From: UBA1413 sp964461455
Lineage (GTDB): Bacteria; Bacteroidota; Bacteroidia; Bacteroidales; Prolixibacteraceae
DNA length: 64,000 nt
NCBI GenBank assembly: GCA_964461455.1
Contig: CAYWUJ010000007.1
Span: 1-64,000, forward strand
Direction of reading: 5' to 3'
Both the position numbers and the translations under genes were made by a program. Positions 1-7,300 of this stretch are shown piece after piece. A model generated the notes under the pieces. That model did not search any database and had not been told where the DNA came from. It worked only from the letters and a program-made list of their open reading frames with translations. Position 1 is the first letter of the stretch, and each line of letters begins with the position of its first letter.

Positions 1-57
1 GACTTAAAATCCTTTGGCTTAACGGCTGTGGGGGTTCAAGTCCCCCTCCGGGTACCA
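1..57 (+). tRNA. tRNA-Leu (UAA), 3' part, cut by window edge
   Basis: The 3' part of a class II tRNA is visible. The anticodon loop reads CT-TAA-AA, giving anticodon UAA. A long variable arm follows (about 14-29), then a T arm of GGGGG / TTCAAGT / CCCCC (30-46), the acceptor strand TCCGGGT, discriminator A and an encoded CCA (55-57). The long variable arm together with UAA points to tRNA-Leu. The 5' half lies outside the window. Confidence 0.9.
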
Positions 58-120
58 TAAGCTTTGGTAACTTGCAGTTAAACAAGTTTCCGGAGCTTTT
101 TTTTTGAAAGATCATTATAC

Positions 121-1275
121 TCAGAAGTTGTATTTAAGCCGCAGGAACGCCAGGTTAAGGTTGGTGGTGGAGTCTCCGGTGTTACCGCCGAAATGTTGCC
201 AGATGGCCGAGAAGTCCCAGTTTTCGGCCAACGAGAAATCGAGGGAGGGACCGGCGTAATAGCCTTTCAGGTCGGGGAACCACATGGCCGAGAGGGTCAT
301 GTTCAGCAGCGGCGTGGCTGCCCAGGTGAATTGTCCGAAGGCGGTGAATTCCGAGAAGGCCAGGTTCCGGGGCGACAGGGTACTGGAATACATGACGGCG
401 AAATCCTGCAGTTCCGGGGGATGGGAGCAGTACATCAGCTGTACCATAATCATGGAATTGTCTTTTAGCACCCTGTCAAGGCCTGCGGTGGCCAGCAGAA
501 GGGTTTTCTGCCCTGAATCTTTTTTCGCCGGCACAAAGAGGGTGGCTTCCCCGCGGAAGCTGGTGGCGCCGATATTCCCTGCCCAGCCGGTGCCGGCCAC
601 CAGATCCTGGCTCCCGGCATACCCTCCCAGGAATTGCATATCGTACCCTCCCCGGTTGAAGCGCCAGAGCCCTGCCATGGTCACCTCCTTTTCCCGGTTC
701 AGGCTGGCCGCCACTTCCACCACCGACGAGAAGGAGGGGAAAAACTGGAACCTGACGGCGTCACTACCCGGTTTTTCGGGATAATCGACATCAAAAAAAG
801 AATAGGCATTGAAAATATCGTTGGGATTCCATACCATGGCCTGACCCCAGTTGATCCGTTGCCGACCGATGCGGATTTCCGTTTTCCCGGCCGTATAATC
901 GAGTGATAACCTGTCGATGGTGGTATTCAGAAAATAAGCGTGCTCTTCGATGAGATTCCATGAAAGGTTCATCCATCCGGGATCATGGCTCACCCATGAG
1001 GCATAATTATCCAGCGATTTTACCCTGTCACCCGTAAAAAGACGGTTCCTGATTTCCGCGGTCAACCTGACATGGTCCCCCAGTGAAGCACTGAAATTAA
1101 GCCGGTTGTGAAGCAGGGATTCGTTGATGAAGTCATCGTTCAAAGATTCGAAAATGACGCTGTGCAATGCAGAGACATACCCGTTGAGTTGTATGGCTTT
1201 CTCCTTTTCCTGGGCTTGGCTCAGGAAGGGGAGGAGCAGCAGCAGGCTGGTTATGATCCACGAACGGGAGTTCAT
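121..1275 (-). CDS. outer-membrane beta-barrel protein of an ABC exporter operon
   Basis: This 384-residue protein starts with a signal peptide ending near LSQAQ. The rest is rich in alternating aromatic/polar segments typical of beta strands and ends in Phe (LKYNF), the usual C-terminal signature of an outer-membrane barrel. A GRQRINWGQ segment near residue 140 resembles porin-like exporter-associated barrels. Its ATG overlaps the stop of the upstream ATPase gene by four bases (ATGA), so it is the last gene of the operon. By context it probably provides the outer-membrane step for the substrate moved by the ATPase and permeases. The substrate is not known. A general porin is the alternative. 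The barrel call is firm; the role is inferred from the operon. Confidence 0.75.
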   Translation of the reverse strand: MNSRSWIITSLLLLLPFLSQAQEKEKAIQLNGYVSALHSVIFESLNDDFINESLLHNRLNFSASLGDHVRLTAEIRNRLFTGDRVKSLDNYASWVSHDPGWMNLSWNLIEEHAYFLNTTIDRLSLDYTAGKTEIRIGRQRINWGQAMVWNPNDIFNAYSFFDVDYPEKPGSDAVRFQFFPSFSSVVEVAASLNREKEVTMAGLWRFNRGGYDMQFLGGYAGSQDLVAGTGWAGNIGATSFRGEATLFVPAKKDSGQKTLLLATAGLDRVLKDNSMIMVQLMYCSHPPELQDFAVMYSSTLSPRNLAFSEFTAFGQFTWAATPLLNMTLSAMWFPDLKGYYAGPSLDFSLAENWDFSAIWQHFGGNTGDSTTNLNLAFLRLKYNF

Positions 1276-1976
1276 GATGCGCGGTATTCGGGTTCCCGGG
1301 TTTCATCCGATACCACCCGGCCATCTTCGAGAGTGATCACGCGCCGGGCCATCTGAACCACCCTGGGGTCGTGGGTGGAAAAGATAAAGGTGATTTTCTC
1401 CTCCCGGTTCAGCTTTTCCATGATTTCGAGCAGCGAATGGGCCGATTTGGAGTCGAGGTTGGCGGTGGGTTCATCGGCCAGGACGAACTTGGGTCTTGAA
1501 GCCAGGGCCCGGGCTACGGCCACCCGTTGCTGTTGTCCGCCCGACAGCTTGGCCGGACGGCTGTTGATACGGTCGGCCAGGCCGATGGCCTGAAGCAGTT
1601 CCAGGGTACGGGCATCGCGCTCCTTGCGTGCCCTCTTCTGCAGGGCCATGATAAACTCGATATTTTCTTTTGCTGTCAATACCGGGATGAGGTTGTAGGA
1701 CTGGAAGACAAATCCGATGTTGTTCATGCGGAAGTCGATCAGCGCCGAGGGCTTTAACGTGGAGAGGTCGGTGCCGTCGACGATGAGTTCTCCCGACGTG
1801 GGATGGTCAAGTCCGCCGATCAGGTTCAGCAGGGTGGTCTTCCCGGAACCTGAAGGTCCTACGATGGCCGCAAATTCCCCTTCCGAGAAGGTAAGGTTCA
1901 CCCCGTTCACTGCATGCACCTGTACTTCCGATCCGTTGTAGATCTTGTGGACTTCCCTGATCACTATTACGTTCAT
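1272..1976 (-). CDS. ABC transporter ATP-binding protein (LolD/MacB type)
   Basis: The protein has 234 residues, normal length for a LolD/FtsE-type ATPase. Visible motifs, in order, are Walker A (GPSGSGKTT, about residues 40-48), the Q-loop (FVFQSYNLIPVLTA), the ABC signature (LSGGQQQRVAVARAL), Walker B (FVLADEPTANLD) and the H-loop (STHD). This class powers FtsX-type permeases that act on periplasmic substrates rather than importing solutes. The two permeases are encoded directly upstream and the outer-membrane barrel overlaps its stop codon. The energising role is well supported; the cargo cannot be read from the sequence. Confidence 0.95.
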   Translation of the reverse strand: MNVIVIREVHKIYNGSEVQVHAVNGVNLTFSEGEFAAIVGPSGSGKTTLLNLIGGLDHPTSGELIVDGTDLSTLKPSALIDFRMNNIGFVFQSYNLIPVLTAKENIEFIMALQKRARKERDARTLELLQAIGLADRINSRPAKLSGGQQQRVAVARALASRPKFVLADEPTANLDSKSAHSLLEIMEKLNREEKITFIFSTHDPRVVQMARRVITLEDGRVVSDETREPEYRAS

Positions 1977-2008
1977 GGCTCTGTTTTATTAAAATTGGAT
2001 AATGGCTG

Positions 2009-3442
2009 TTATTCTGTTCTGAGAGCATCCAGCGGGTTCAGATTCAGGGCTTTCCGGGCCGGGTAAACGGCCGACAGAATTCCGGTGAGGACGATCAGCA
2101 GGCTGGTCATGATAAAGAAGGGAGCATCGATGGTGGGGAAGAGATGGGCCGAAAAGCCCATGGCTTCCATCCCTTCGGAATATTTGACCAGGTTAATGCC
2201 GTTTTTGGCCGTGGCAGCAATGACAATGGCCGAAATTGCCATTCCTGCTGCACCTCCCGTTAACGATAGAAATACCGATTCAAGCATGATCATCGCGAAG
2301 GTTTTTCTCCGGTTCATTCCGATGGCAGCCAGCATCCCCAGTTCTTTGGTCCGCTCGAGAACCGCCATCAGCATGGTGTTCACAATGCCAAAGGCCAGCG
2401 CTGCCAGGATCACCGCCATGAAAATCCCGTATATCTGTTGCATCATGTCGGCCAGCATGGCCATGTCGGGTTGGATCTCTTTCCAGCTGAGCACTTCCAG
2501 ACTGTTGAAAGTTTCCCTGATTTCCGGTGTGGTCTTGTCGGTCAGGTCGTTGTCCTCCAACCGGCAAATCAGCCGGTGGCAGGCCCCCTCCGGAAGTCCG
2601 GTAAGCTGTCGCAACTCCCCTTCCGGAACAAATACGGAAACCCCTTCAAACATATCGTTGTTGGTCCGGAATACCCCGCTGATGCGGAATGCCGCGCTGG
2701 TTTGCATATCGTTCACATCGAGAAAGGAGAGGATGATCCGGGAACCTTCGCGGAATGACCACGCCGCCTCCCGCAGGGGATATCCGTATTTCCGGAGCTC
2801 CTTCGGAGAGAGAAGGCTGTCCAGCGCCTCCCCAAATTTCTTTTCCGTGATAAAACGCCTACCGAAGAGAGGAGTTACTTTGGTGACCAACGTTTCCGGA
2901 AATTTCACCCTTTCATACCCCTCCAGTTGTTCCGGGGTAAGAATATACCGGATGATGCGGAGTTCTTTGGCCAGCTTTTCCCCGATCAGGACGGTGTTGA
3001 AGCGGGTGGTGGTTTCGAAATAGTTGCCGGTGCCGGGGATCACCTTGTCGTCAAGGGCGAACATTGTTCTTTCTTTTTCCACGTCGATACCGTGGATCAC
3101 CACGCCGGAACTTTTGTTGGCCGTGGAAGCGATGCCGTTGACCAGAATGCGTTTGGTGACGTCGCTCACCCCGGGGAACGTGTACAGTCGCTTCACCAGG
3201 GTGTCGCTTTCCGGAAGCAGGTTGTTTACGTCGGTGTTGCTCCTGAAATCCTTGTTGTTCAGTTGGATATGGGAGAGTTCCACATTCAGGGCTTCTTCGA
3301 TGCGTTGAACCACTGAGCTGTTCATGGCGGCGATGGTGAAAACGCCGGCAAAGACACCCACGGCCACTGCCGATATCACCGTCAGGCTCCTTGTCCGGTT
3401 GCGCCAGACATTTTTCCAGGCTATCGATGCAATCATGGCCAT
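2009..3442 (-). CDS. FtsX/MacB-family ABC permease (second of two)
   Basis: A 477-residue permease with an N-terminal membrane segment after the IAWKNVWRNRTRSL start typical of LolC/LolE/MacB proteins, a periplasmic domain of about 250 residues, and three C-terminal membrane helices (near residues 335-360, 380-405 and 435-460). The C terminus YPARKALNLNPLDALRTE is the usual FtsX ending. Its start lies five bases after the stop of the first permease, so the two are translated together and probably form a heterodimer, as LolC and LolE do. The pair is expected to move a lipid or lipoprotein-like cargo out of the inner membrane; this is inference. Confidence 0.92.
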   Translation of the reverse strand: MAMIASIAWKNVWRNRTRSLTVISAVAVGVFAGVFTIAAMNSSVVQRIEEALNVELSHIQLNNKDFRSNTDVNNLLPESDTLVKRLYTFPGVSDVTKRILVNGIASTANKSSGVVIHGIDVEKERTMFALDDKVIPGTGNYFETTTRFNTVLIGEKLAKELRIIRYILTPEQLEGYERVKFPETLVTKVTPLFGRRFITEKKFGEALDSLLSPKELRKYGYPLREAAWSFREGSRIILSFLDVNDMQTSAAFRISGVFRTNNDMFEGVSVFVPEGELRQLTGLPEGACHRLICRLEDNDLTDKTTPEIRETFNSLEVLSWKEIQPDMAMLADMMQQIYGIFMAVILAALAFGIVNTMLMAVLERTKELGMLAAIGMNRRKTFAMIMLESVFLSLTGGAAGMAISAIVIAATAKNGINLVKYSEGMEAMGFSAHLFPTIDAPFFIMTSLLIVLTGILSAVYPARKALNLNPLDALRTE

Positions 3443-3447
3443 TTTAT

Positions 3448-4863
3448 TTAAGCCCTCAGGGCGGTTATTGCTTCAATTTTTAATATTTTCCGGATGCTAT
3501 AGGCCAGCGCCAGGAGGATGATCAGCAGCACCACCACCATCTGCCACAGGTAATAGGTATCGGGCAGCAGGGTAGGCATCACGGGGTCGAAACCGTAATC
3601 CTCATACATCCGGGCCATATCGCCTGTGAAGCGGAAGGGATGGACATGGAGGTAGACGACAACGGGCAGGGAAGCCAGAACTCCCGCCAGCAGGCCGAGG
3701 AGTCCGGTCATAAACATTTCGAGGGCAAAGACCCGGGCCAGTTTGGTTTTCTGCATTCCCACGGCCACCAGCATGCCGAATTCCCTGCGCCGCTCGGCCA
3801 GCATCATCAGCACGGTTCCGAAAACGCCAAAGGCGATCACCAGGTAGAGGATCCCGATCATGATGGCGCCGCTGCGGTTATCGGCTTCCATCTGGTTGAT
3901 AAGTAATGCGTTCAGCTTATGCCAGGTACGAACGACCATGGGATCTTCCAACTGACAGTTCAGCCTTTCCGCCGTAGCCAGCATGGCATCATCCTTTTTA
4001 TCGCGGATCATCAGCACGGCTGAAGTGGCCATTCCGGGTGCGGCAAAAAGTTCACGGGCGGCATCGACGGGCATGTAAACAATCCTGTTGTCGATATCGG
4101 GGGCAGGCAGTTTGACCACCCCTGTCACCACGAACTTACCGGCGGCTGAGTTTCCCTGGTATCCCTGCCCGATCAGAACCAGGGTATCTCCCCGGTTGGC
4201 TTTCAGGTATCGCGACAGGCCATTCCCGATAAGTACCCCCTGTGGCATTGAAGGTTCAAGATAACCATTGGCGAAATGGGCGTGGCGGCGGATGATGTTC
4301 ATCACCCCGGCGGAATCCCGCGGGTCGATGTCCAGGTCGGCAACCAGCCGGCCCAATCCGGACCAGGATTCCCCGGAAAACATGCCGATGAGGTTTTTGG
4401 TCCGTGAGGGGAGGGATTCTTGTTTCAAGGCCGTTACCGCTTCCGGGGTAAGGCGGAACTGAACCAGACGGTCGCGCAGACCCGAGATCCGGTCCTCCCC
4501 TTCGGGATCGATCCCCATCACCATCACCCCCTGGGTGGAACTGCCGGCAGCGGCGAGGGCAAACGCCTCAAAACGGGGAACCAGCGCTTCTGTATTATCG
4601 TCGGAAAGGATTTGTTTTTCAAGGGTGGGGGAGAGTTCAAAGCTGTTGTCGGGAACCGGGTCGTCGAAATAGTCGCGGTGCTGCAATTGCAGGTATCCGC
4701 TGTAGGATTCCACTACGTTCATGAAAATCTGCCGGTAGGATCCCAGCTGAAATGACCGCATGATCAGGGCGAAGAATACGGCGAAAAATATGGATGCGGC
4801 GGTGATCAGCGTCCGGCGCCGGTTCCGCCACAAGTTCCTCCAGGCTAGCTTCCAGGCATTCAT
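3448..4863 (-). CDS. FtsX/MacB-family ABC permease (first of two)
   Basis: A 471-residue protein with the same plan as the next gene: MNAWKLAWRNLWRNRRRTLI at the start, one membrane helix, a large periplasmic domain, then three C-terminal helices with the FGMLVAVGMQKTKLARVFALE segment that follows the second of the FtsX core helices. It ends KIEAITALRA. The two permeases differ clearly in sequence, so a heterodimer is likely. The gene follows the LolA-like gene after a 64-base AT-rich gap made of degenerate GGATTTCG-like words. Family assignment is firm. Confidence 0.92.
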   Translation of the reverse strand: MNAWKLAWRNLWRNRRRTLITAASIFFAVFFALIMRSFQLGSYRQIFMNVVESYSGYLQLQHRDYFDDPVPDNSFELSPTLEKQILSDDNTEALVPRFEAFALAAAGSSTQGVMVMGIDPEGEDRISGLRDRLVQFRLTPEAVTALKQESLPSRTKNLIGMFSGESWSGLGRLVADLDIDPRDSAGVMNIIRRHAHFANGYLEPSMPQGVLIGNGLSRYLKANRGDTLVLIGQGYQGNSAAGKFVVTGVVKLPAPDIDNRIVYMPVDAARELFAAPGMATSAVLMIRDKKDDAMLATAERLNCQLEDPMVVRTWHKLNALLINQMEADNRSGAIMIGILYLVIAFGVFGTVLMMLAERRREFGMLVAVGMQKTKLARVFALEMFMTGLLGLLAGVLASLPVVVYLHVHPFRFTGDMARMYEDYGFDPVMPTLLPDTYYLWQMVVVLLIILLALAYSIRKILKIEAITALRA

Positions 4864-4927
4864 CAGATTTCTGATATTGGATTTCGAAATTTTGATTTTG
4901 GATTTCGGATACTTTCGCCATCCGGCA

Positions 4928-5725
4928 TCACTTCACCGTTTTCATGTTCTGCTGGGAGAAGAAGCTTTCCTTAACCGGAATGTTAAATTTCATCTCCCTG
5001 ATCTCCAGGATGGTTTTGTTCCCCGGGTTTTCGGCCGGAAGCAGTTCGATCCGCGAAGGCAGCAGCCTGCCGTCCATCATCTTCAGTTCCGATGCCTTCT
5101 CGGTCCGGACGAGAAATCCGTCTTCATCATACAATTCGGCTTTCAGCACGATATACTCCTTTTTGTCCACCCACCAAACCTGGCGGCTCCAGAGGACCTC
5201 AGACTCCTCATGGGCCTCCATGGTGATCAGGTAACAAGGATGGCCATCAATCACCTCTTCCCCCTTCAGAGCATGTTCGTAATCGTTAACCACCGACGAT
5301 TCCCTGAGGATGTCGTCATTGGTGTAATCAGAACCCATCCATCCCTGCGACATCATGGAAGGCGGAAGTTTGATCAGCCTGCTGATGGTGGGATTCCAAC
5401 TCCACATCTCCGTACCTCTCTTCAGGAAGGACTGTCCCTTTTCCCGTACGGGGGCTGTGATGAGGGTGAGGGCATATTCCTCCTCCATGGACCATGATCT
5501 GAATTCGATGGTGCGCTTCCAGGAAGGCCTTACCACCGTCATCGATATCACCGAATAACCTGATTTTTCCCCGTTGAATTTTTCATCGGCCTTGCGGATG
5601 ATCTCTCTGGCCGGTTCCGGCTGGGCAGACACGCTCCCGACAATCCCCGCAAACAGGAGGAACAGGACACTGGCGGGCAGACTTCTTATCCAGGCAGGAT
5701 TACTTATACCTGCGGACCACCGCAT
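4928..5725 (-). CDS. LolA-like outer membrane lipoprotein-sorting protein
   Basis: About 265 residues with an N-terminal signal peptide (SVLFLLFAGIVGSVSAQ). The mature part has the LolA-like fold pattern of the family annotated as outer membrane lipoprotein-sorting protein: the PSWKRTIEFRSWS strand near the start, then MWSWNPTISRLIKLPPSMM and DIL(R)ESSVVNDYEH, with a VWWVDKKEYIVLKAE strand. These proteins carry hydrophobic cargo across the periplasm. I chose the Met at 5725, just before the signal peptide, although the frame is open from 5764. Either start lies inside the 3' end of the tetR gene, so translation is coupled. With the downstream permeases, ATPase and barrel it supplies the periplasmic carrier of the export system. 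Confidence 0.85.
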   Translation of the reverse strand: MRWSAGISNPAWIRSLPASVLFLLFAGIVGSVSAQPEPAREIIRKADEKFNGEKSGYSVISMTVVRPSWKRTIEFRSWSMEEEYALTLITAPVREKGQSFLKRGTEMWSWNPTISRLIKLPPSMMSQGWMGSDYTNDDILRESSVVNDYEHALKGEEVIDGHPCYLITMEAHEESEVLWSRQVWWVDKKEYIVLKAELYDEDGFLVRTEKASELKMMDGRLLPSRIELLPAENPGNKTILEIREMKFNIPVKESFFSQQNMKTVK

Positions 5726-6341
5726 CAATACATTTGTCAAAATTCTCGTCGTCATCATCTTCACTGTATATAAACGTTACCGCAAACCCCTTCAATGTCA
5801 TGATAAAAAGGTTCATTTCCATTTCGGGATCGTAATCGGGGCCTTTCTTCTCCTTTAACCGCAAGAAATAATCCCTGACCATAATTGCGACAGAAGGCAA
5901 AAACGAATCTTCGCGGTTTTCAGGTTCCGCCTCTTTCTGCGAAGTGCCGGCATGCAGAAAATTCAACAGATGGGAGCGCACTTCGCTCTGCATCATTAAC
6001 TGCAGGAAAAGCCGCCAGAATTCCTTTTTCTCCCGGAGCACCTGGGTGACCTCCCGGATGAAAAATTCGAATTCCTCCTCACTCAGGGTTCCGTCGCGAT
6101 CGATGTCGAAATAAGTATACACCTCCGCAACGGAGGTGCGGATAATTTCCGAAAGAAGTTCTTCCTTTCCCTCGAAATAGTTGTATAGCAATCCCTTTGA
6201 AATGCCGGCCTGTTTGGCGATATGGCTGATCGTCGTGGCATGATATCCCTTCCCGGCAAAATGCTCCAGGGCTACCTCCATTATCAGGGCCTTTTTTTCT
6301 TCCCTGATTTTTTCAAACTGGGATGCCGTTCGTGGTGACAT
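5700..6341 (-). CDS. TetR-family regulator with an EF-hand-like loop
   Basis: A 213-residue regulator. The N-terminal helix-turn-helix reads YHATTISHIAKQAGISKGLLYNYF (about residues 33-56), the TetR signature. Residues 79-90, DIDRDGTLSEEE, match a canonical EF-hand calcium loop: acidic residues at positions 1, 3 and 5, Gly at 6, a hydrophobic residue at 8 and Glu at 12. A run of acidic residues (SEDDDDENFDK) lies near the C terminus. The gene is first in the exporter operon. Two palindromes upstream flank its -7 box, which fits autorepression. Similar Bacteroidota regulators are known next to such exporters. Calcium sensing is speculation from one motif. Confidence 0.93.
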   Translation of the reverse strand: MSPRTASQFEKIREEKKALIMEVALEHFAGKGYHATTISHIAKQAGISKGLLYNYFEGKEELLSEIIRTSVAEVYTYFDIDRDGTLSEEEFEFFIREVTQVLREKKEFWRLFLQLMMQSEVRSHLLNFLHAGTSQKEAEPENREDSFLPSVAIMVRDYFLRLKEKKGPDYDPEMEMNLFIMTLKGFAVTFIYSEDDDDENFDKCIDAVVRRYK

Positions 6342-6351
6342 GGTTTATGAC

Positions 6352-6365
6352 TGAATGATCATTCA
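6352..6365. promoter_or_regulatory. palindromic operator O1 for the TetR regulator
   Basis: TGAATGATCATTCA is a perfect 14-base inverted repeat ten bases upstream of the tetR start codon, between it and the -7 box. The extended word ATGACTGAA on its left edge also appears, inverted, in the second palindrome at 6393-6412. This size and symmetry are typical of TetR operators. Confidence 0.7.
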
Positions 6366-6375
6366 ATATTAAAAA

Positions 6376-6383
6376 CAAATATA
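6376..6383 (-). promoter_or_regulatory. -7 box (TATATTTG) of the tetR-exporter operon
   Basis: Read on the minus strand the sequence is TATATTTG, a perfect match to the Bacteroidota -7 consensus TAnnTTTG. It lies 34 bases upstream of the tetR start codon and between the two palindromic operators. No clear -33 TTTG is visible at the usual distance; operator O2 occupies that place. Confidence 0.55.
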
Positions 6384-6392
6384 CATCAATTT

Positions 6393-6412
6393 ATGATTGA
6401 ACGTTCAGTCAT
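6393..6412. promoter_or_regulatory. palindromic operator O2 for the TetR regulator
   Basis: The 20-base word ATGATTGAACGTTCAGTCAT is an inverted repeat with one mismatched pair around a perfect TGAACGTTCA core. It shares the half-site ATGACTGAA with O1. It sits where the -33 region of the minus-strand promoter would be, so a bound repressor would block polymerase. Confidence 0.65.
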
Positions 6413-6620
6413 ATGTTAATATTATCTTAATTTTATAGAAGCGCTTATCACTGTGTGAAAAGACCGGAATTCCGGGTGGGAAGAACCACGGCCACTTTCC
6501 GCAGCGGTGCAATAAACCATAGCAATGATCTGCTGAGACTCTGCCCAGGGTCTGATATCACGCAGATGCAAATTATTTGTTAATGTTTTTGTGTTGCGGT
6601 TTCACTTTGGAAATTCCTCC
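6413..6620. other. intergenic region between the exporter operon and the arsenic island
   Basis: The whole gap between tetR and arsR is 314 bases (6342-6655). Outside the promoter and operator sites no open frame is convincing. It holds a perfect 12-base palindrome CCGGAATTCCGG at 6464-6475 and an imperfect 18-base palindrome near 6536-6553. Neither has a run of T, so they do not look like terminators. No RNA gene was recognised. Confidence 0.5.
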
Positions 6621-6628
6621 TATATTTG
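6621..6628 (+). promoter_or_regulatory. -7 box (TATATTTG) of the ars operon
   Basis: TATATTTG matches the Bacteroidota -7 consensus exactly. It ends on the first base of the arsR operator at 6628-6647, so a bound ArsR would cover the transcription start. The start codon of arsR lies 28 bases downstream. Confidence 0.6.
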
Positions 6629-6647
6629 TTTCGTATTTTTACGAAAC
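6628..6647. promoter_or_regulatory. ArsR operator 1
   Basis: GTTTCGTA-TTTT-TACGAAAC is a perfect inverted repeat, 8+4+8 bases, overlapping the -7 box and lying eight bases before the arsR start. A second site with the same 20-base geometry and the same TTTCG/CGAAA arms occurs after arsR at 6980-6999, which supports a real binding site. Confidence 0.72.
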
Positions 6648-6655
6648 ACCTGTTC

Positions 6656-6964
6656 ATGGGACCTAAAAAGAAGTATTACAGTGATGATCAAGAGAAGCTG
6701 GCCCGGTTTGCCAAAGCCCTCTCCAATCCGGTGCGGGTCTTTATCATGGATTTCCTGGCCAATAATCTGGATAAGTGCTGCTACAGCGGCGATATGGCCG
6801 AAGAACTTCCCATTGCCCGCTCCACGCTTTCCGAACACCTCAGGGTGCTGAAGGATGCCGGCCTTATCCAGGGAGAGATCAATCCGCCCTTTATTAAATA
6901 TTGTATCAACCGCCAGAATTGGGATGAGGCCAAACTGTTATTTTCCACCTTCTTTAAAAGATAA
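6656..6964 (+). CDS. arsR: ArsR-family transcriptional repressor
   Basis: A 102-residue winged-helix protein of normal ArsR/SmtB length. The N-terminal helices contain the LARFAKALSNPVRVFIMDFL segment typical of the family, followed by the recognition helix region PIARSTLSEHLRVLKDAGLIQGE. A CC pair (NNLDKCCYSGD, about residues 39-40) lies at the edge of the DNA-binding domain and could bind As(III), a different place from the classical ELCVCDL site. The frame is open from 6626, but the Met at 6656 follows the operator and gives the normal N terminus (MGPKKKYYSDD). Gene order with ArsF, ArsG, Acr3, ArsC and ArsM supports arsenic-responsive control. Confidence 0.92.
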   Translation: MGPKKKYYSDDQEKLARFAKALSNPVRVFIMDFLANNLDKCCYSGDMAEELPIARSTLSEHLRVLKDAGLIQGEINPPFIKYCINRQNWDEAKLLFSTFFKR

Positions 6965-6979
6965 AAAATTTGACCTGAT

Positions 6980-6999
6980 ATTTCGGAGATTAACGAAAT
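6980..6999. promoter_or_regulatory. ArsR operator 2, between arsR and the thioredoxin gene
   Basis: ATTTCGGAGATTAACGAAAT spans 20 bases with outer arms ATTTCG and CGAAAT, the same layout as the operator in front of arsR. It lies 15 bases after the arsR stop and 50 bases before the next gene. It may control an internal promoter or add a second binding site. Confidence 0.55.
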
Positions 7000-7049
7000 G
7001 AGAAATAGGGAATATATAATAAATAATTAGAAATCAGAAATTTGTGATT

Positions 7050-7289
7050 ATGGAAATTAAGATTCTGGGGACAGGATGTCCCAAATGCAAAACGCTGGAA
7101 AAGAGCACCCGTGATGCGGTGGCTGAATTGGGCATCGATGCCGACATTTCCAAAGTGGAAGACATCATGAAAATTATGACCTATGGGATTCTGCACACAC
7201 CCGGACTGGTGATCAATGGAAAGGTGGTACTGAGCGGGAGGCTTCCCTCCCAGGCCGAAATCAGGGAAATTTTACTGAAAAACCAATAA
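7050..7289 (+). CDS. small thioredoxin-fold protein, probably ArsE
   Basis: A 79-residue redox protein of the thioredoxin_3 / redox-active disulfide type. It begins MEIKILGTGCPKCKTLEKS, with the CPKC active site at about residues 10-13, and has the TPGLVINGKVVLSGRLPS segment containing the cis-proline. No signal peptide, so cytoplasmic. The frame is also open from 7044 (MIMEIK). It sits directly before ArsF and ArsG, the order known from the organoarsenical operon of Bacteroides vulgatus, where the small thioredoxin partner is ArsE. A role in reducing nitrophenyl arsenicals together with ArsF is inferred from this position. Confidence 0.85.
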   Translation: MEIKILGTGCPKCKTLEKSTRDAVAELGIDADISKVEDIMKIMTYGILHTPGLVINGKVVLSGRLPSQAEIREILLKNQ

Positions 7290-7300
7290 ATACAACAAAA

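Noticed and set aside
1..57. tRNA-Leu as an attachment site for the following genes
   Set aside because: No integrase, direct repeat of the tRNA end or mobile-element gene was seen in the window.
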